Source: Microlunatus speluncae (GTDB lineage Bacteria > Actinomycetota > Actinomycetes > Propionibacteriales > Propionibacteriaceae). Taken from it: a stretch of DNA of 64,000 nt. The stretch is taken from the NCBI RefSeq assembly GCF_009299835.1, contig NZ_VKCZ01000014.1, positions 124,001 to 188,000 of the forward strand. Reading direction: 5' to 3'. The notes under the pieces are model-generated. The model did not search any database, was not told the DNA's origin, and saw nothing but the letters and a program-made list of their open reading frames with translations. A program made the translations under genes and the position numbers. This document shows positions 18,183-26,631 of this stretch, piece by piece. The stretch's first letter is position 1. The number at the start of each line of letters is the position of its first letter.

Positions 18183-18923
18183 GTGCGACTCACCGATCAC
18201 GTCTGGCTCGTCGGCAGTGGCGGCGCCGGCTTCTCGATCACCCATCCCCGCGACTGTCACGTCTATCTGATCATGAGCGGCGGCGACGCCGTGCTGATCG
18301 ACAGCGGCGCCGGGATCGAGACCGAGCCGATCCTGGCCGAGATCGAGCGGGCGGGTGCCGGGGCCCTGGTCAGTCGGATCGTGATCACTCACGCGCATGC
18401 CGATCACTCCGGCGGAGCGGCGGAGCTCGGCCGGGTGCTCGGCGCGACCGTCTACGCATCGGCCGAGGTCGCGGGCTACCTGCGCGAGGGTGACGCCGAG
18501 AAGGCGAGCTTCGATGTGATGCAGGGGCCGGGCGGCTATCCCGACGACTACCGGTTTCGATCCTGCGCCGTCGACGGGGAGCTGACCGACGGCGAAAGAC
18601 TGGCCGTCGGCGAGCTGGAACTGGAGGTGTTGTCGACGCCGGGGCACAGCAGCGGGCATCTCGCCTTTCTACTGCACCGGCCCGGCGGCACCGATCTGTT
18701 CAGCGGTGACGCCGCCTTCGCCCAGGGACGGATCCTGCTGCAGGACCTGTGGGACTGTTCCGTGCGCGAGTCGACCCGGACGATCCGCCGGCTCGCGGCC
18801 CTGAAGCCCGACGGGTTGTATCCGGGTCACGGCCTGTTCGCCGTACGCGACGGCTGGCACCATCTCTATTCCGCGATGGAGGAGATCCAGTCCGGGCTAC
18901 CGCCGCGGCAACTCACCTTCTGA
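18183..18923 (+). CDS. Metallo-beta-lactamase-fold hydrolase
   Basis: 246 residues. The zinc-binding signature HAHADHSGG (about residues 64-72), a further His in STPGHSSGH, and the Asp in FSGDAAFAQG and PGHGLFA give the full MBL metal site. Such proteins hydrolyse thioesters, phosphodiesters or other substrates; the exact reaction is not evident. The GTG start at 18183 is chosen from the -10 box and from the N-terminus (VRLTDHVWLVGSGGAGFSI). The genes from here to 20069 run in the same direction with short gaps or overlaps, but their functions do not form an obvious pathway. Confidence 0.88.
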   Translation: MRLTDHVWLVGSGGAGFSITHPRDCHVYLIMSGGDAVLIDSGAGIETEPILAEIERAGAGALVSRIVITHAHADHSGGAAELGRVLGATVYASAEVAGYLREGDAEKASFDVMQGPGGYPDDYRFRSCAVDGELTDGERLAVGELELEVLSTPGHSSGHLAFLLHRPGGTDLFSGDAAFAQGRILLQDLWDCSVRESTRTIRRLAALKPDGLYPGHGLFAVRDGWHHLYSAMEEIQSGLPPRQLTF

Positions 18924-18958
18924 CCCGGGCTGTCGGTCCGGGCTGCCAGGATGCGGTG

Positions 18959-19468
18959 ATGATCACCGAACGACTGCGTCCGCCGCCGACCGCGGATGAG
19001 CGGACCACGCTGACCGCCTGGCTGGACTTCTATCGGGCCACGATCGCGCTGAAGTGCGACGGGCTGACCGAGGAGCAGGCCCGGACGGCTTCGGCGGCGC
19101 CCTCACCGCTCACCCTGCTCGGGCTGGTGCAGCACCTGGCCGAGGTCGAGCGGAACTGGTTGCGGCGGGTGCTGGCCGGCGAGGACGCGCCGCCGATCTT
19201 CGATCCCGAGGCCGACCCGGACGGGCCGGACGGCGGCTTCGACCTGTCGCCGGAGACGACCCTGGCCGACGCACTGGCGATCTGGCGTGGCGAGGTCGAG
19301 CACGGCGACCGCAACGCCGCGGCCCTGGCGCTGGACCACACCAGCCCGTTTCTCGGCGGCGAGGTGAGCCTCCGCTGGATCTACACCCACCTGATCGCCG
19401 AGTACGCACGCCACTGCGGGCACGCCGATCTGATCCGGGAGAGGATCGACGGCCGTGCCGGCGTCTGA
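18959..19468 (+). CDS. DinB-like / DUF664 family protein
   Basis: 169 residues of the DinB-superfamily four-helix bundle, DUF664 branch (LTLLGLVQHLAEVERNW, and WIYTHLIAEYARHCGHADLIRE). The three histidines expected for a bound metal are visible (QHLAE, YTHLI, HCGHAD). Many actinobacterial relatives are thought to be mycothiol- or other thiol-dependent enzymes, but the reaction is unknown. The start is ATG 18959, which has a CAGGAT near-consensus -10 six bases ahead. It overlaps the next gene by 14 bases. Confidence 0.85.
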   Translation: MITERLRPPPTADERTTLTAWLDFYRATIALKCDGLTEEQARTASAAPSPLTLLGLVQHLAEVERNWLRRVLAGEDAPPIFDPEADPDGPDGGFDLSPETTLADALAIWRGEVEHGDRNAAALALDHTSPFLGGEVSLRWIYTHLIAEYARHCGHADLIRERIDGRAGV

Positions 19469-20069
19469 GCCGGCCCGGACAGTGTCGGACGCGGCGAGTG
19501 GGGCCATGATCATCTCCGAGGTCGCGACACAGCTCCGGTCGGCGCTGACCCCGCTGACCGGTGCGGACTGGTCGACCCCGGCCCGTGACCTGGACTGGAC
19601 CTGCCGCGAGACGGCGGCGCACATCGCCGACTCGTTCTTCGCCCAGGCCGCCCAGGTCGTCGCCCGGCCGCGGCACGACTGGGTGCCGGCCGAGGTCCGG
19701 ACCGATCCCGCCGCCGAGCCGGAGCAGGTGTTGCGGGCCGTCGATGCCTGTGCCGGCCTGCTGCGTATCGCCGTCGCCACCGCCGATCCGGAGCTCCGGG
19801 CCTGGCATCCGCACGGCGCCGCCGACCTGTCCGGATGGGTGGCGATGGCCACCGTCGACGGTCTCGTGCATGCCTTTGACATCTCGGCCGCGTTGGGCCG
19901 TGACTGGCGACCGCCGGCGGAGTTAGCCGGATTCGCGGTCGAGCGGCTCTTCCCGAGCCGGCCCGATCACGTCGATCCAGTCGCGCAGCTGCTCTGGTGC
20001 ACCGGCCGGATCGCTCTGCCGGATCATCCGCGGCAGCCGGAGTGGACCTGGGATCCTTCCGTCCGCTGA
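19455..20069 (+). CDS. Maleylpyruvate isomerase / mycothiol-dependent DinB-superfamily protein
   Basis: 204 residues. The N-terminal part (LDWTCRETAAHIADSFFAQA) matches the mycothiol-dependent maleylpyruvate isomerase N-terminal domain, with a metal-ligand His in TAAHIAD and further histidines in DGLVHAFDIS. Mycothiol is the actinobacterial low-molecular-weight thiol, which fits the inferred host. The GTG at 19455 overlaps the previous gene by 14 bases; an ATG at 19506 (MIISEVATQL) is a good alternative because conserved sequence begins there. Substrate unknown. Confidence 0.8.
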   Translation: MPASEPARTVSDAASGAMIISEVATQLRSALTPLTGADWSTPARDLDWTCRETAAHIADSFFAQAAQVVARPRHDWVPAEVRTDPAAEPEQVLRAVDACAGLLRIAVATADPELRAWHPHGAADLSGWVAMATVDGLVHAFDISAALGRDWRPPAELAGFAVERLFPSRPDHVDPVAQLLWCTGRIALPDHPRQPEWTWDPSVR

Positions 20070-20079
20070 CGCATGATCA

Positions 20080-20586
20080 TCACGGATAGCTGAGTTCGCG
20101 CGCCGCTCGGCGGGCGTGCTTCCTGAGCTGCCGGATCACCCGCGCACGGGCGATGATCGCGATCTTGTCGGGCCACTTTCCGAAGAACAGCCGGCGCGGC
20201 CAGGATCCGCTGTAAAGATAGGTGATCAACGTCACCGTGGCCACTAATGGGAATTCCGCGGTGAAGTAGGTGCCGGCGGTATAGGGCGGGAGTTCCACTT
20301 CGACTCGATATTCGCCCTGATTTCCGAGTAGTACGGCCAGGTATTTCGTCGGCCGGCCGCCCCGATCCTGCATGATCAAACACTGGGATCCCCACCGGGC
20401 CGAAGAATAGTGGGCGATCGCCGAGCGGTGCATGGCCTGTGGCAGCCATTCCTCCATGTCGGGAATGCGACCGGTGATGCGAACAGTGGCGGGCCGAGTC
20501 AGCCAAGAGCAGGCCAGATGGCCGCAAATGCCGAGACTGACGCAGAAGCCGAAAAAGATGATCATGATGATGCTGATTGCGTCCAT
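20080..20586 (-). CDS. Hypothetical membrane-anchored protein
   Basis: I do not recognise this 168-residue protein. It begins with a strong hydrophobic helix (ISIIMIIFFGFCVSLGICG, residues 4-22) followed by ACSWLTRP, and a second hydrophobic stretch appears around residues 112-130 before a basic C-terminal tail rich in Arg and Lys. The middle (GRPTKYLAVLLGNQGEYRVEVEL) looks like an extracytoplasmic or cytosolic beta-rich part. The start at 20586 is chosen over an upstream in-frame ATG at 20652 because GGGGGA sits six bases ahead of it. Local GC is lower than in neighbouring genes, which may mean recent acquisition. Confidence 0.6.
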   Translation of the reverse strand: MDAISIIMIIFFGFCVSLGICGHLACSWLTRPATVRITGRIPDMEEWLPQAMHRSAIAHYSSARWGSQCLIMQDRGGRPTKYLAVLLGNQGEYRVEVELPPYTAGTYFTAEFPLVATVTLITYLYSGSWPRRLFFGKWPDKIAIIARARVIRQLRKHARRAARELSYP

Positions 20587-20715
20587 GATTCCCCCCGGAA
20601 TCTCGAAACAGCATTCTTGAATCGAGTGTGCGTCGTCCGGGCGATCGATCAAGCAGTCATTGGCGTAGAACTGCGCCTCACTACGAAACCGTTGTTCGGT
20701 GCCGGGGCCGACCGG

Positions 20716-21495
20716 TCAGTCGGGAAAGGGCGCCCGGATCGAGACGCCGCCGTCGACGAGCAGGCTCTGGCCGGTGATGTAGGAAGCCAGGGGAGAGGCG
20801 AGGAAGACGGCGGCCGCGCTCGCGTCGCTCGGCCGGCCGTAGCGGCCCAACGGGATCTGCCGCAGTCCGGCGTCGTCCTGGGCGGCGGCGGCAACGGCGG
20901 TGGAGATCGCGCCGCAGGCGATCACGTTCATCCGGATCCCGTCACCGGCGTATTCGGCGGCGACGGTCCGGGCCAGGCTGGACAGGCCGGCCTTGGCCGC
21001 GCCGTAACCGCCCTGCTCCGGGGCCGACATGATCCCGGTGATCGACCCGACACTGACGATCGTGCCGCCGCCCTGCTCCAGGAACACGGTGACCGCGGCC
21101 CGCACCGCTCGCCGGACGTAGCCCAGGTTGACGTCGAAGATCAACTCCCAGTCGGCGTCGGTCAGCTCGTGCAGCCGACCCGCCGGGACGAAGGCGAGCT
21201 GACCGCCGACCACGGTGACCAGGACATCGAGCCGGCCGAAGTGGGCCACCGTGTCAGCGACGAACCGGTCGGCTCCGTCTTCGGCCCGGACGTCGCCGAC
21301 CAGCGCGATCGCCTCCGATCCGGCCGCGACCAGCTCGGCCGCCGCTTCGCCGGCCCGGTCGGGATCAAGATCGGCGACCGCCACCGCGGCCCCGGCGGCG
21401 GCGAAGTCCTGGGAGATCCGGCGTCCGATGCCGGCGCCCCCGCCGCCGATGATCAACGCGGTCAACCCCTGCAGCGGCCTGGCCCACTCGGTCAT
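20716..21495 (-). CDS. Short-chain dehydrogenase/reductase
   Basis: 259 residues, classical SDR. The nucleotide-binding GGGGAGIGR sits near residues 17-25, DV at 68-69 follows the acidic end of a beta strand, and the catalytic Ser-Tyr-Lys set appears as VGSITG, then GYGAAKAGL near residue 165. The C-terminus SYITGQSLLVDGGVS is typical. It oxidises or reduces an alcohol/ketone with NAD(P); the substrate is not evident. A TAGCAT box lies six bases upstream of the ATG. It is followed at some distance by the hypothetical membrane protein gene. Confidence 0.92.
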   Translation of the reverse strand: MTEWARPLQGLTALIIGGGGAGIGRRISQDFAAAGAAVAVADLDPDRAGEAAAELVAAGSEAIALVGDVRAEDGADRFVADTVAHFGRLDVLVTVVGGQLAFVPAGRLHELTDADWELIFDVNLGYVRRAVRAAVTVFLEQGGGTIVSVGSITGIMSAPEQGGYGAAKAGLSSLARTVAAEYAGDGIRMNVIACGAISTAVAAAAQDDAGLRQIPLGRYGRPSDASAAAVFLASPLASYITGQSLLVDGGVSIRAPFPD

Positions 21496-21501
21496 GATCA
21501 G

Positions 21502-21507
21502 ATGCTA
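21502..21507 (-). promoter_or_regulatory. -10 box TAGCAT, 6 nt before ATG (minus strand)
   Basis: Minus-strand TANNNT hexamer six bases ahead of the SDR start codon at 21495, suggesting a leaderless mRNA. Confidence 0.45.
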
Positions 21508-21523
21508 GCGGCGCGGTCAGGCT

Positions 21524-21573
21524 TGCCCCCTTCGACAGGCTCAGGACGTGCTTCGACAGGCTCAGGGAACGGA
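21524..21573 (+). repeat. Two tandem CTTCGACAGG-family repeats
   Basis: Two cores, TTCGACAGGCTCAGGACGTG at 21531-21550 and CTTCGACAGGCTCAGGGAAC at 21551-21570, follow each other between the SDR gene start and the esterase gene end. The first copy is cut short after CAGG. Confidence 0.9.
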
Positions 21574-21595
21574 ACAAGCGCCCGTCGACGGGGCG

Positions 21596-22552
21596 TCACT
21601 GCGACAGTTCGGCGACGATCTCGGTCAGGGCGAGGGTTGCCTCGGCCATCCTGCGCATCGACAGGAAGCCGTGCACGGCGTCGGGATAGACGATCACTCG
21701 ATTCGGCACCCCGGCCGCGGTGAGCACGGCGCCGTAGCGGACGGCGTCGTCGCGCAGCGGATCCTGGCCCGCGGCGATCAACAGGGCCGGCGGCAGGCCG
21801 GCATGATCAGCGGCGTGCATCGGGCTGATCCGCGGATCGGTTCCCTCCAGGCTGTCCGGCCGGCCGCGTGGCAGATACTGCCGGCCGTACCAGTCGAGCA
21901 CCCGGCGGGTGGCCAGCGGGGCGTCGGGCAATTCAGCGATCGAGGCGGAGGACAGGGTGAGGTCGGTCGCCGGATAGAGCAGCACCTGCCGCCACAGCGG
22001 CACGGCGAGCGGTTCGTCCCGGGCCCGGAGCGCCAGCAGCGCGGCGAGGGTGCCGCCGGCGCTGTTGCCCATCACGCCGATCCGCTCCGGATCGGCCTCG
22101 AACTCGGCCGCTCGTTCGGTGACGTAACGGGCCGCGGTCCAGGTGTCGTCGACCGCCGCCGGCGCCGGATGCTCCGGTGCCAGCCGGTAGCTGCAGGAGA
22201 CCACGGTCAGCCGGGCCCGGTCGGCCAGTTGGCCGCAGAGCCAGTCGGTCTGGGTCAGGTTGCCCAGGACGAAGCCACCGCCGTGGAAGTTGATCATCAA
22301 CGGCCGGCCCGGCTCGAGGTCGCGGGGCCGGTAGATCCGGAGCCGGATCGGCTGGTTCGGCCGATCGAGCAGGATCCGGTCGGCGACCACGACCCGGTCC
22401 GGTGGCGCGCCGTACATCAGCCGGGCGAGCGGCCGCAGCGGCTCCGCGCGGAGCAGCCGCAGCACCGCCGGCCACGGTGGATCGGGGTGCGGGATCAGTC
22501 GCGACATCAATCCCACCATCCGGTTCCGGCGCTCCGGGGTCATGATCAACAT
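21596..22552 (-). CDS. Alpha/beta hydrolase (hormone-sensitive-lipase family)
   Basis: 318 residues. The oxyanion-hole motif HGGGFVLG near residue 86, the nucleophile elbow GNSAGG with its Ser near residue 158, the Asp in AGQDPLRDD and the His in DAVHGF near the end make a complete HSL/arylacetamide-deacetylase-type esterase. It likely cleaves a small ester or amide; no substrate is indicated. It starts 6 bases after the glgX stop on the same strand, so the two are probably co-transcribed although no functional link is obvious. Confidence 0.9.
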   Translation of the reverse strand: MLIMTPERRNRMVGLMSRLIPHPDPPWPAVLRLLRAEPLRPLARLMYGAPPDRVVVADRILLDRPNQPIRLRIYRPRDLEPGRPLMINFHGGGFVLGNLTQTDWLCGQLADRARLTVVSCSYRLAPEHPAPAAVDDTWTAARYVTERAAEFEADPERIGVMGNSAGGTLAALLALRARDEPLAVPLWRQVLLYPATDLTLSSASIAELPDAPLATRRVLDWYGRQYLPRGRPDSLEGTDPRISPMHAADHAGLPPALLIAAGQDPLRDDAVRYGAVLTAAGVPNRVIVYPDAVHGFLSMRRMAEATLALTEIVAELSQ

Positions 22553-22558
22553 CCGTCG

Positions 22559-24811
22559 TCAGTCGACCCGCAGCAGCACGACGATCCGGCCGGGCAGGGT
22601 CAGCCGATGACCGGAGTCGATCAGCTCCTCCGGCAGCTCGCCTTCGACGCCGGTGTGGGCCAGCACGGTGTAACCCTTCGCCCATGGATCGCCGGGGAGC
22701 TCGACCTCCACCTGATCGGCACCGGAGTGGAACCAGATCAGATACGCCTCGTCATGATCACGATCCGGCGTGTCGTCGGCGAGATACATGCCGAGGGTGC
22801 GCCGGGCGCCGTCGTCCCATTCGGCGTCGGTCAGCTCCTGCGCGCCGCCGCCGAACCAGGCCAGATTCTTCCGGCCGGTCGGTCGGGAGCGGGCGTCCAG
22901 GATCGGCTCCGAATGCCGGAACCCCGGCCGGCCGAAGATCGGCGAGTCGGCCCGGAGCGCGAGCAGCTCGCGGGTCAGGTCGCCGAGGTCGCGCCAATCG
23001 GCCTCGGTGTCCCAGTGCACCCAGGACAAGGGGGAGTCCTGGCAGTAGGCGTTGTTGTTGCCCTGCTGGGTCCGGCCCAGCTCATCACCGGCGGTGATCA
23101 TCGGCGTCCCGGAGGCCAGCAACAGGGTGGCCATCAGGTTGCGGGCCTGCCGGTGCCGCAACCCGGTCACGCCGGGATCGTCGGTCTCGCCCTCGTGGCC
23201 ACAGTTCCAGGACCGGTTGTCGTCGGCGCCGTCGGCGTTGTGCTCGCCGTTGGCCTCGTTGTGCTTGCCGTCGTAGCTGACCAGGTCACGCAGCGTGAAC
23301 CCGTCGTGGGCGGTGATGAAGTTGACGCCGGCCGTCGCCTCCCGGCCGTCCTGGTCGAACAGATCCTGCGATCCGGCCAGCCTGGTCGCGAGCTCGCGTA
23401 CGCCATGGGTGTGCCCGCGCCAGAAGTCCCGGACCGTGTTGCGGAAGCGGTCGTTCCACTCACTCCAGCCGACGCCGAAGGCACCGACCTGATAGCCGTA
23501 CGGGCCGACGTCCCACGGCTCGGCGATGATCTTGGTCCCGACCAGCACCGGATCCTCGGCGATAGCCTTGAGCAGCGGATGATCATGGTCGACGTGGTGT
23601 CGCTGATCACGCAACAGGGTGGTGGCCAGGTCGAAGCGGAACCCGTCCACGCCCATCTCGGAAACCCAGTAGCGCAAGGAATCGAGCACCATCCTGAGCA
23701 CGCCGGGGTTGGACGTGTCGACCGAGTTGCCGCAGCCGGTGACGTCGTAGTCGTTGCGTTGATCATCGGTCAGTCGGTAGTAGCCGCGATGATCAATGCC
23801 GCGGAAGGACAGCGTCGGCCCGGTGTGGCCGCCCTCGCCGGTGTGGTTGTAGACCACGTCCAGGATCACCTCGATCCCGGCCCGGTGCAGCGCCGTCACC
23901 ATCTCCTTGAACTCGGTCACCTGCTCGCCGAGGGTGCCGACCGAGCCGTAGGCGGCGTGCGGCGCGAAGAAGCCCAGGGTGTTGTAACCCCAATAGTTGG
24001 TCAGCCCACGTCCGACCAGGAACGGCTCGGAGACGAAATGGTGCGCCGGCAGCAGTTCCACCGACGTCACCCCGAGCGAGCGCAGGTGATCGGTGACCGC
24101 GGGATAGCCCAGGCCGGCGAAGGTGCCGCGCAGGTGCTCGGGCACCAGCGGATGCAGCCGGGTGTAGCCGGCGACATGCAACTCATAGATCACGGTCCGC
24201 TCCGCCGGCACCGGCTCGGCCAGCGGCTCCGGGCTCGGTGTGTCGCCGACGACGACGCTCAGTGGCACCGCCAGGAACGAGTCGGTCCGGTCCGGGACAT
24301 CGGTCGAGCCACCCGAATGGTCGAGGATCGGGCCGCTGTAGTCGACCCCGCCGGTGATCGCGCGGGCATACGGATCGAGCAGCAGTCGGGCCGGATTGAA
24401 CCGGGCTCCCAGCTCCGGCGCCCACTCGCCGTGCACCCGGTAGCCGTACCGCTGGCCGGCGCCGACGCCCGGCACCTCGCCGCTCCAGACCCCGTCCTCG
24501 GCCCGCGCCAGATCCCGGTTCGACTGCGACCGGTCGTCGCCGACCAGCACCAGCTCGACCCGGCTGGCCCGCGGGGCCCACAGGGCGAAAGTCACGCCGC
24601 CGTCGTGGACCCGGGCCCCGAGCACGGTCGCCGGATCGGGCGCTGTGAAGGTCGCCGACGCCGATTCCGTCGGCTCAGCCGCCTCAGGGGCGGTCGATTC
24701 GGTCACGGTGGACGGCGTCGCCGAGTCCGGGTTCGCCGATTCGGGCGCGCCGGCCGCCTCCGGTTCGGGCGCGGTCGCAGCCGCCGGGTCGGTCGCGGCG
24801 GTCGTCGTCAT
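22559..24811 (-). CDS. glgX: Glycogen debranching enzyme
   Basis: 750 residues. It hydrolyses alpha-1,6 branches, mainly from phosphorylase-limited glucan. A ~65-residue Ala/Glu/Thr-rich tail precedes a CBM48 domain (VTFALWAPRASRVELVLVGDD) and the GH13 catalytic barrel: FRFDLATTLL (nucleophile Asp about residue 393), KIIAEPWDVG (Glu about 430) and NFITAHDGFTLRDLVSYDGK. The ATG at 24811 is chosen because GGGGGAAGGG lies just upstream; an in-frame TTG at 24826 is less likely. It supplies the debranching activity missing from the glgE-pep2-glgB/glgP locus 10 kb away. The acidic N-terminal tail is longer than in E. coli GlgX. Confidence 0.95.
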   Translation of the reverse strand: MTTTAATDPAAATAPEPEAAGAPESANPDSATPSTVTESTAPEAAEPTESASATFTAPDPATVLGARVHDGGVTFALWAPRASRVELVLVGDDRSQSNRDLARAEDGVWSGEVPGVGAGQRYGYRVHGEWAPELGARFNPARLLLDPYARAITGGVDYSGPILDHSGGSTDVPDRTDSFLAVPLSVVVGDTPSPEPLAEPVPAERTVIYELHVAGYTRLHPLVPEHLRGTFAGLGYPAVTDHLRSLGVTSVELLPAHHFVSEPFLVGRGLTNYWGYNTLGFFAPHAAYGSVGTLGEQVTEFKEMVTALHRAGIEVILDVVYNHTGEGGHTGPTLSFRGIDHRGYYRLTDDQRNDYDVTGCGNSVDTSNPGVLRMVLDSLRYWVSEMGVDGFRFDLATTLLRDQRHHVDHDHPLLKAIAEDPVLVGTKIIAEPWDVGPYGYQVGAFGVGWSEWNDRFRNTVRDFWRGHTHGVRELATRLAGSQDLFDQDGREATAGVNFITAHDGFTLRDLVSYDGKHNEANGEHNADGADDNRSWNCGHEGETDDPGVTGLRHRQARNLMATLLLASGTPMITAGDELGRTQQGNNNAYCQDSPLSWVHWDTEADWRDLGDLTRELLALRADSPIFGRPGFRHSEPILDARSRPTGRKNLAWFGGGAQELTDAEWDDGARRTLGMYLADDTPDRDHDEAYLIWFHSGADQVEVELPGDPWAKGYTVLAHTGVEGELPEELIDSGHRLTLPGRIVVLLRVD

Positions 24812-24912
24812 CTGCCCTTCCCCCAAGTCCTCACACTCCTACCGGTCGGCCATCAATTGCGGTCGACTCCGACCGGGTCCGGTCGACGCTGGCCGGACTG
24901 TCCATTGTGCAG

Positions 24913-24928
24913 GTTACTCGCCGGTAAC
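24913..24928. promoter_or_regulatory. Palindromic operator GTTACTCGCCGGTAAC
   Basis: Sixteen bases with GTTAC/GTAAC half-sites, placed at about -22 to -37 relative to the start of the methyltransferase gene and upstream of its -10 box. A near-identical site (GTTACTCGTCGGTAAT) lies in front of etfBA. The layout suggests a dimeric repressor, possibly TetR type; the regulator is unknown. Confidence 0.55.
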
Positions 24929-24936
24929 TAGGCCGC

Positions 24937-24942
24937 TAGAGT
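24937..24942 (+). promoter_or_regulatory. -10 box TAGAGT, 7 nt before ATG
   Basis: TANNNT hexamer seven bases ahead of the ATG at 24950; leaderless promoter partly covered by the upstream palindrome. Confidence 0.5.
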
Positions 24943-24949
24943 TTGCGGC

Positions 24950-25903
24950 ATGTCGCAACCCATTCCGCCGCCCACGGCTGAGCAGGTCGAGGCGGCCTGG
25001 TCCGATACCAAGCTGGCTCAGGTGCTCTACCACGACTGGGAGGCCGGCAGCTACGACGACAAGTGGTCGATCTCGTTCGACGAGCGCTGCATCAACTACG
25101 CCCGGGATCGCTTCGCCGCGGTGGCCGGCGCCGACGGCTGGCCGTACCCGAAATCGTTGGAGATCGGCGCCGGGACCGGCTTCTTCACGCTCAACCTGAT
25201 GCAGGCCGGGGTTATCGCCGACGGCGAAGTGAGCGACATCTCGGCCGGCATGGTCACCGCCGCCCAGCGCAACGCCGAGCGGCTCGGCTACACGATCGGC
25301 GGCCGGGTCGGTGACGCCGAGAAGTTGCCGTACGACGACAACAGCTTCGACCTGGTCATCGGCCACGCCGTGATCCACCATCTGCCCGACGTGGCCCAGG
25401 CGTTCGCCGAGATCCGGCGGGTGCTGAAGCCCGGCGGCCGGGTGGTGATCTGTGGCGAGCCGACCCGCTGGGGCGACGCGATCGCCCGCCGGCTGTCCCG
25501 GGCGACCTGGGCCGCGACGACCAAGGTGACCAGCCTCGGCCCGCTGCGGTCCTGGTCCCGGCCCAGGGAGGAGCTGGACGAGTCCTCCCGGGCCGCCGCG
25601 CTGGAGGCCGTGGTCGACCTGCACACCTTCGATCCCGCCGCGCTGGCCGCCACCGTGCGGTCCGCCGGCCTGGACGACGTGGCGACGGTGACCGAGGAAC
25701 TGACCGCGGCCTGGGCCGGCTGGCCGATCCGGACCTTCGAGGCGGCGATCCGGCCGGAGCGGCTGGGCTGGGGCTGGCGGATGTTCGCCTACCGATCCTG
25801 GCTCGGGCTGAGCGCCGTCGACCGGGTGCTGTCCCGGGTCGTCCCCGACTGGCTCTACTACAACGTGTCGGTGACCGGGACCAAGCCCCAGCCGGCGGCC
25901 TGA
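24950..25903 (+). CDS. SAM-dependent methyltransferase (class I)
   Basis: 317 residues. The SAM-binding motif I is LEIGAGTGFF (about residues 81-90), followed by the acidic SDISAGMV, motif GDAEKLPYDDNSFDLVIGH, and HHLPDVAQAFAEIRRVLKPGG, all typical of Methyltransf_11. The long N-terminal (YHDWEAGSYDDKWSISFDER) and C-terminal extensions are conserved in an actinobacterial subgroup of unknown substrate. The next gene starts 5 bases downstream, so they form a pair. The palindrome shared with etfBA in its promoter hints at a link with fatty-acid or electron-transfer metabolism, which is inference only. Confidence 0.88.
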   Translation: MSQPIPPPTAEQVEAAWSDTKLAQVLYHDWEAGSYDDKWSISFDERCINYARDRFAAVAGADGWPYPKSLEIGAGTGFFTLNLMQAGVIADGEVSDISAGMVTAAQRNAERLGYTIGGRVGDAEKLPYDDNSFDLVIGHAVIHHLPDVAQAFAEIRRVLKPGGRVVICGEPTRWGDAIARRLSRATWAATTKVTSLGPLRSWSRPREELDESSRAAALEAVVDLHTFDPAALAATVRSAGLDDVATVTEELTAAWAGWPIRTFEAAIRPERLGWGWRMFAYRSWLGLSAVDRVLSRVVPDWLYYNVSVTGTKPQPAA

Positions 25904-25908
25904 CCCGG

Positions 25909-26598
25909 ATGGCGCGGTTCCTCGACACCGTCCGCTGGCTGATCCGGCGCCGGTTCCTGACGCCCGGACACCTGCGGACCGCCCTGCGCTACCTCTGGGT
26001 CCGGCTGCGCCACCCGGAGGTGGAGTTCGAGGGGTACGCGTTCATCGGTCCGGGCGTCCGGTTCGAGGTGCGGAAGGGTTTCGGGCGGCTGATCATTGGC
26101 CGCTGGACCCACCTGGGCGAGCGGGTCAAGCTGCGGGCGCACGAGGGCGTGCTGCGGGTCGGCGCCAAGTGCGTGATCGGGTACGACAGCACGATCAACT
26201 GCTATCTCGACATCGAGGTCGGCGACGCCACGATCCTCGGCGACCGGGTCTACGTCTGCGACTTCGATCACCGCACCGCCGAGATCGCCGTACCGATCAA
26301 GGACCAGGGGCTGATCAAGTCGCCGGTCCGGATCGGGGCCGACTGCTGGCTCGGGGCGGGGGTCACCGTGGTGCGCGGCGCCGACCTGGGCGACGGGTCC
26401 GTGGCGGCGGCCCACGCGGTGGTCCGGGGCGTGATCCCGCCGCAGTCGATCTGCGCCGGCGTACCGGCCCGGGTGGTCGCGAACCGGTCGGACCGGTACG
26501 CCGACGCCGCCGCCGAACGCGCCTACGTCGAAGCCTTGGGCCGGCAGGCCGAGGCCGAGGTGCAACGCCTGCTCGCGGGTGACCCTTTCGCTCCCTGA
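25909..26598 (+). CDS. Left-handed beta-helix (hexapeptide) acyltransferase
   Basis: 229 residues. Repeated hexapeptide-like turns (IGRWTHLGERVKLRA, IGYDSTINCYLDIEVGDAT, IGADCWLGAGVTVVRGADLG) form a left-handed beta-helix as in acetyltransferases of the CysE/LacA/WbbJ type, and DHRT supplies a likely catalytic His. The end IPPQSICAGVPARVVANR is a standard family C-terminus. It probably acetylates a sugar or lipid head group made with the help of the preceding methyltransferase. The last residues (DPFAP) and the stop codon come from the inserted CTTCGACAGG-family repeat, so the native C-terminus may have been replaced. Confidence 0.88.
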   Translation: MARFLDTVRWLIRRRFLTPGHLRTALRYLWVRLRHPEVEFEGYAFIGPGVRFEVRKGFGRLIIGRWTHLGERVKLRAHEGVLRVGAKCVIGYDSTINCYLDIEVGDATILGDRVYVCDFDHRTAEIAVPIKDQGLIKSPVRIGADCWLGAGVTVVRGADLGDGSVAAAHAVVRGVIPPQSICAGVPARVVANRSDRYADAAAERAYVEALGRQAEAEVQRLLAGDPFAP

Positions 26599-26612
26599 GC
26601 CTGTCGAAGGGC
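26587..26612 (-). repeat. CTTCGACAGG-family repeat overlapping a stop codon
   Basis: Reverse-oriented copy. Its CCCTGAGCC supplies the TGA (26596-26598) that ends the beta-helix acyltransferase. Confidence 0.9.
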
Positions 26613-26631
26613 CCGCCAGTTGAGTGCCCGG

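Noticed and set aside
20024..20614. Overlapping minus-strand frame of 196 codons beside the hypothetical membrane protein
   Set aside because: It has no good ribosome site and a His/Ser/Arg-rich shadow composition. The frame starting at 20586 has a clear Shine-Dalgarno and an N-terminal membrane helix.
21548..24931. A plus-strand open frame of 1127 codons
   Set aside because: It lies opposite the esterase gene and glgX, both of which have full catalytic motifs. The protein is compositionally a shadow.
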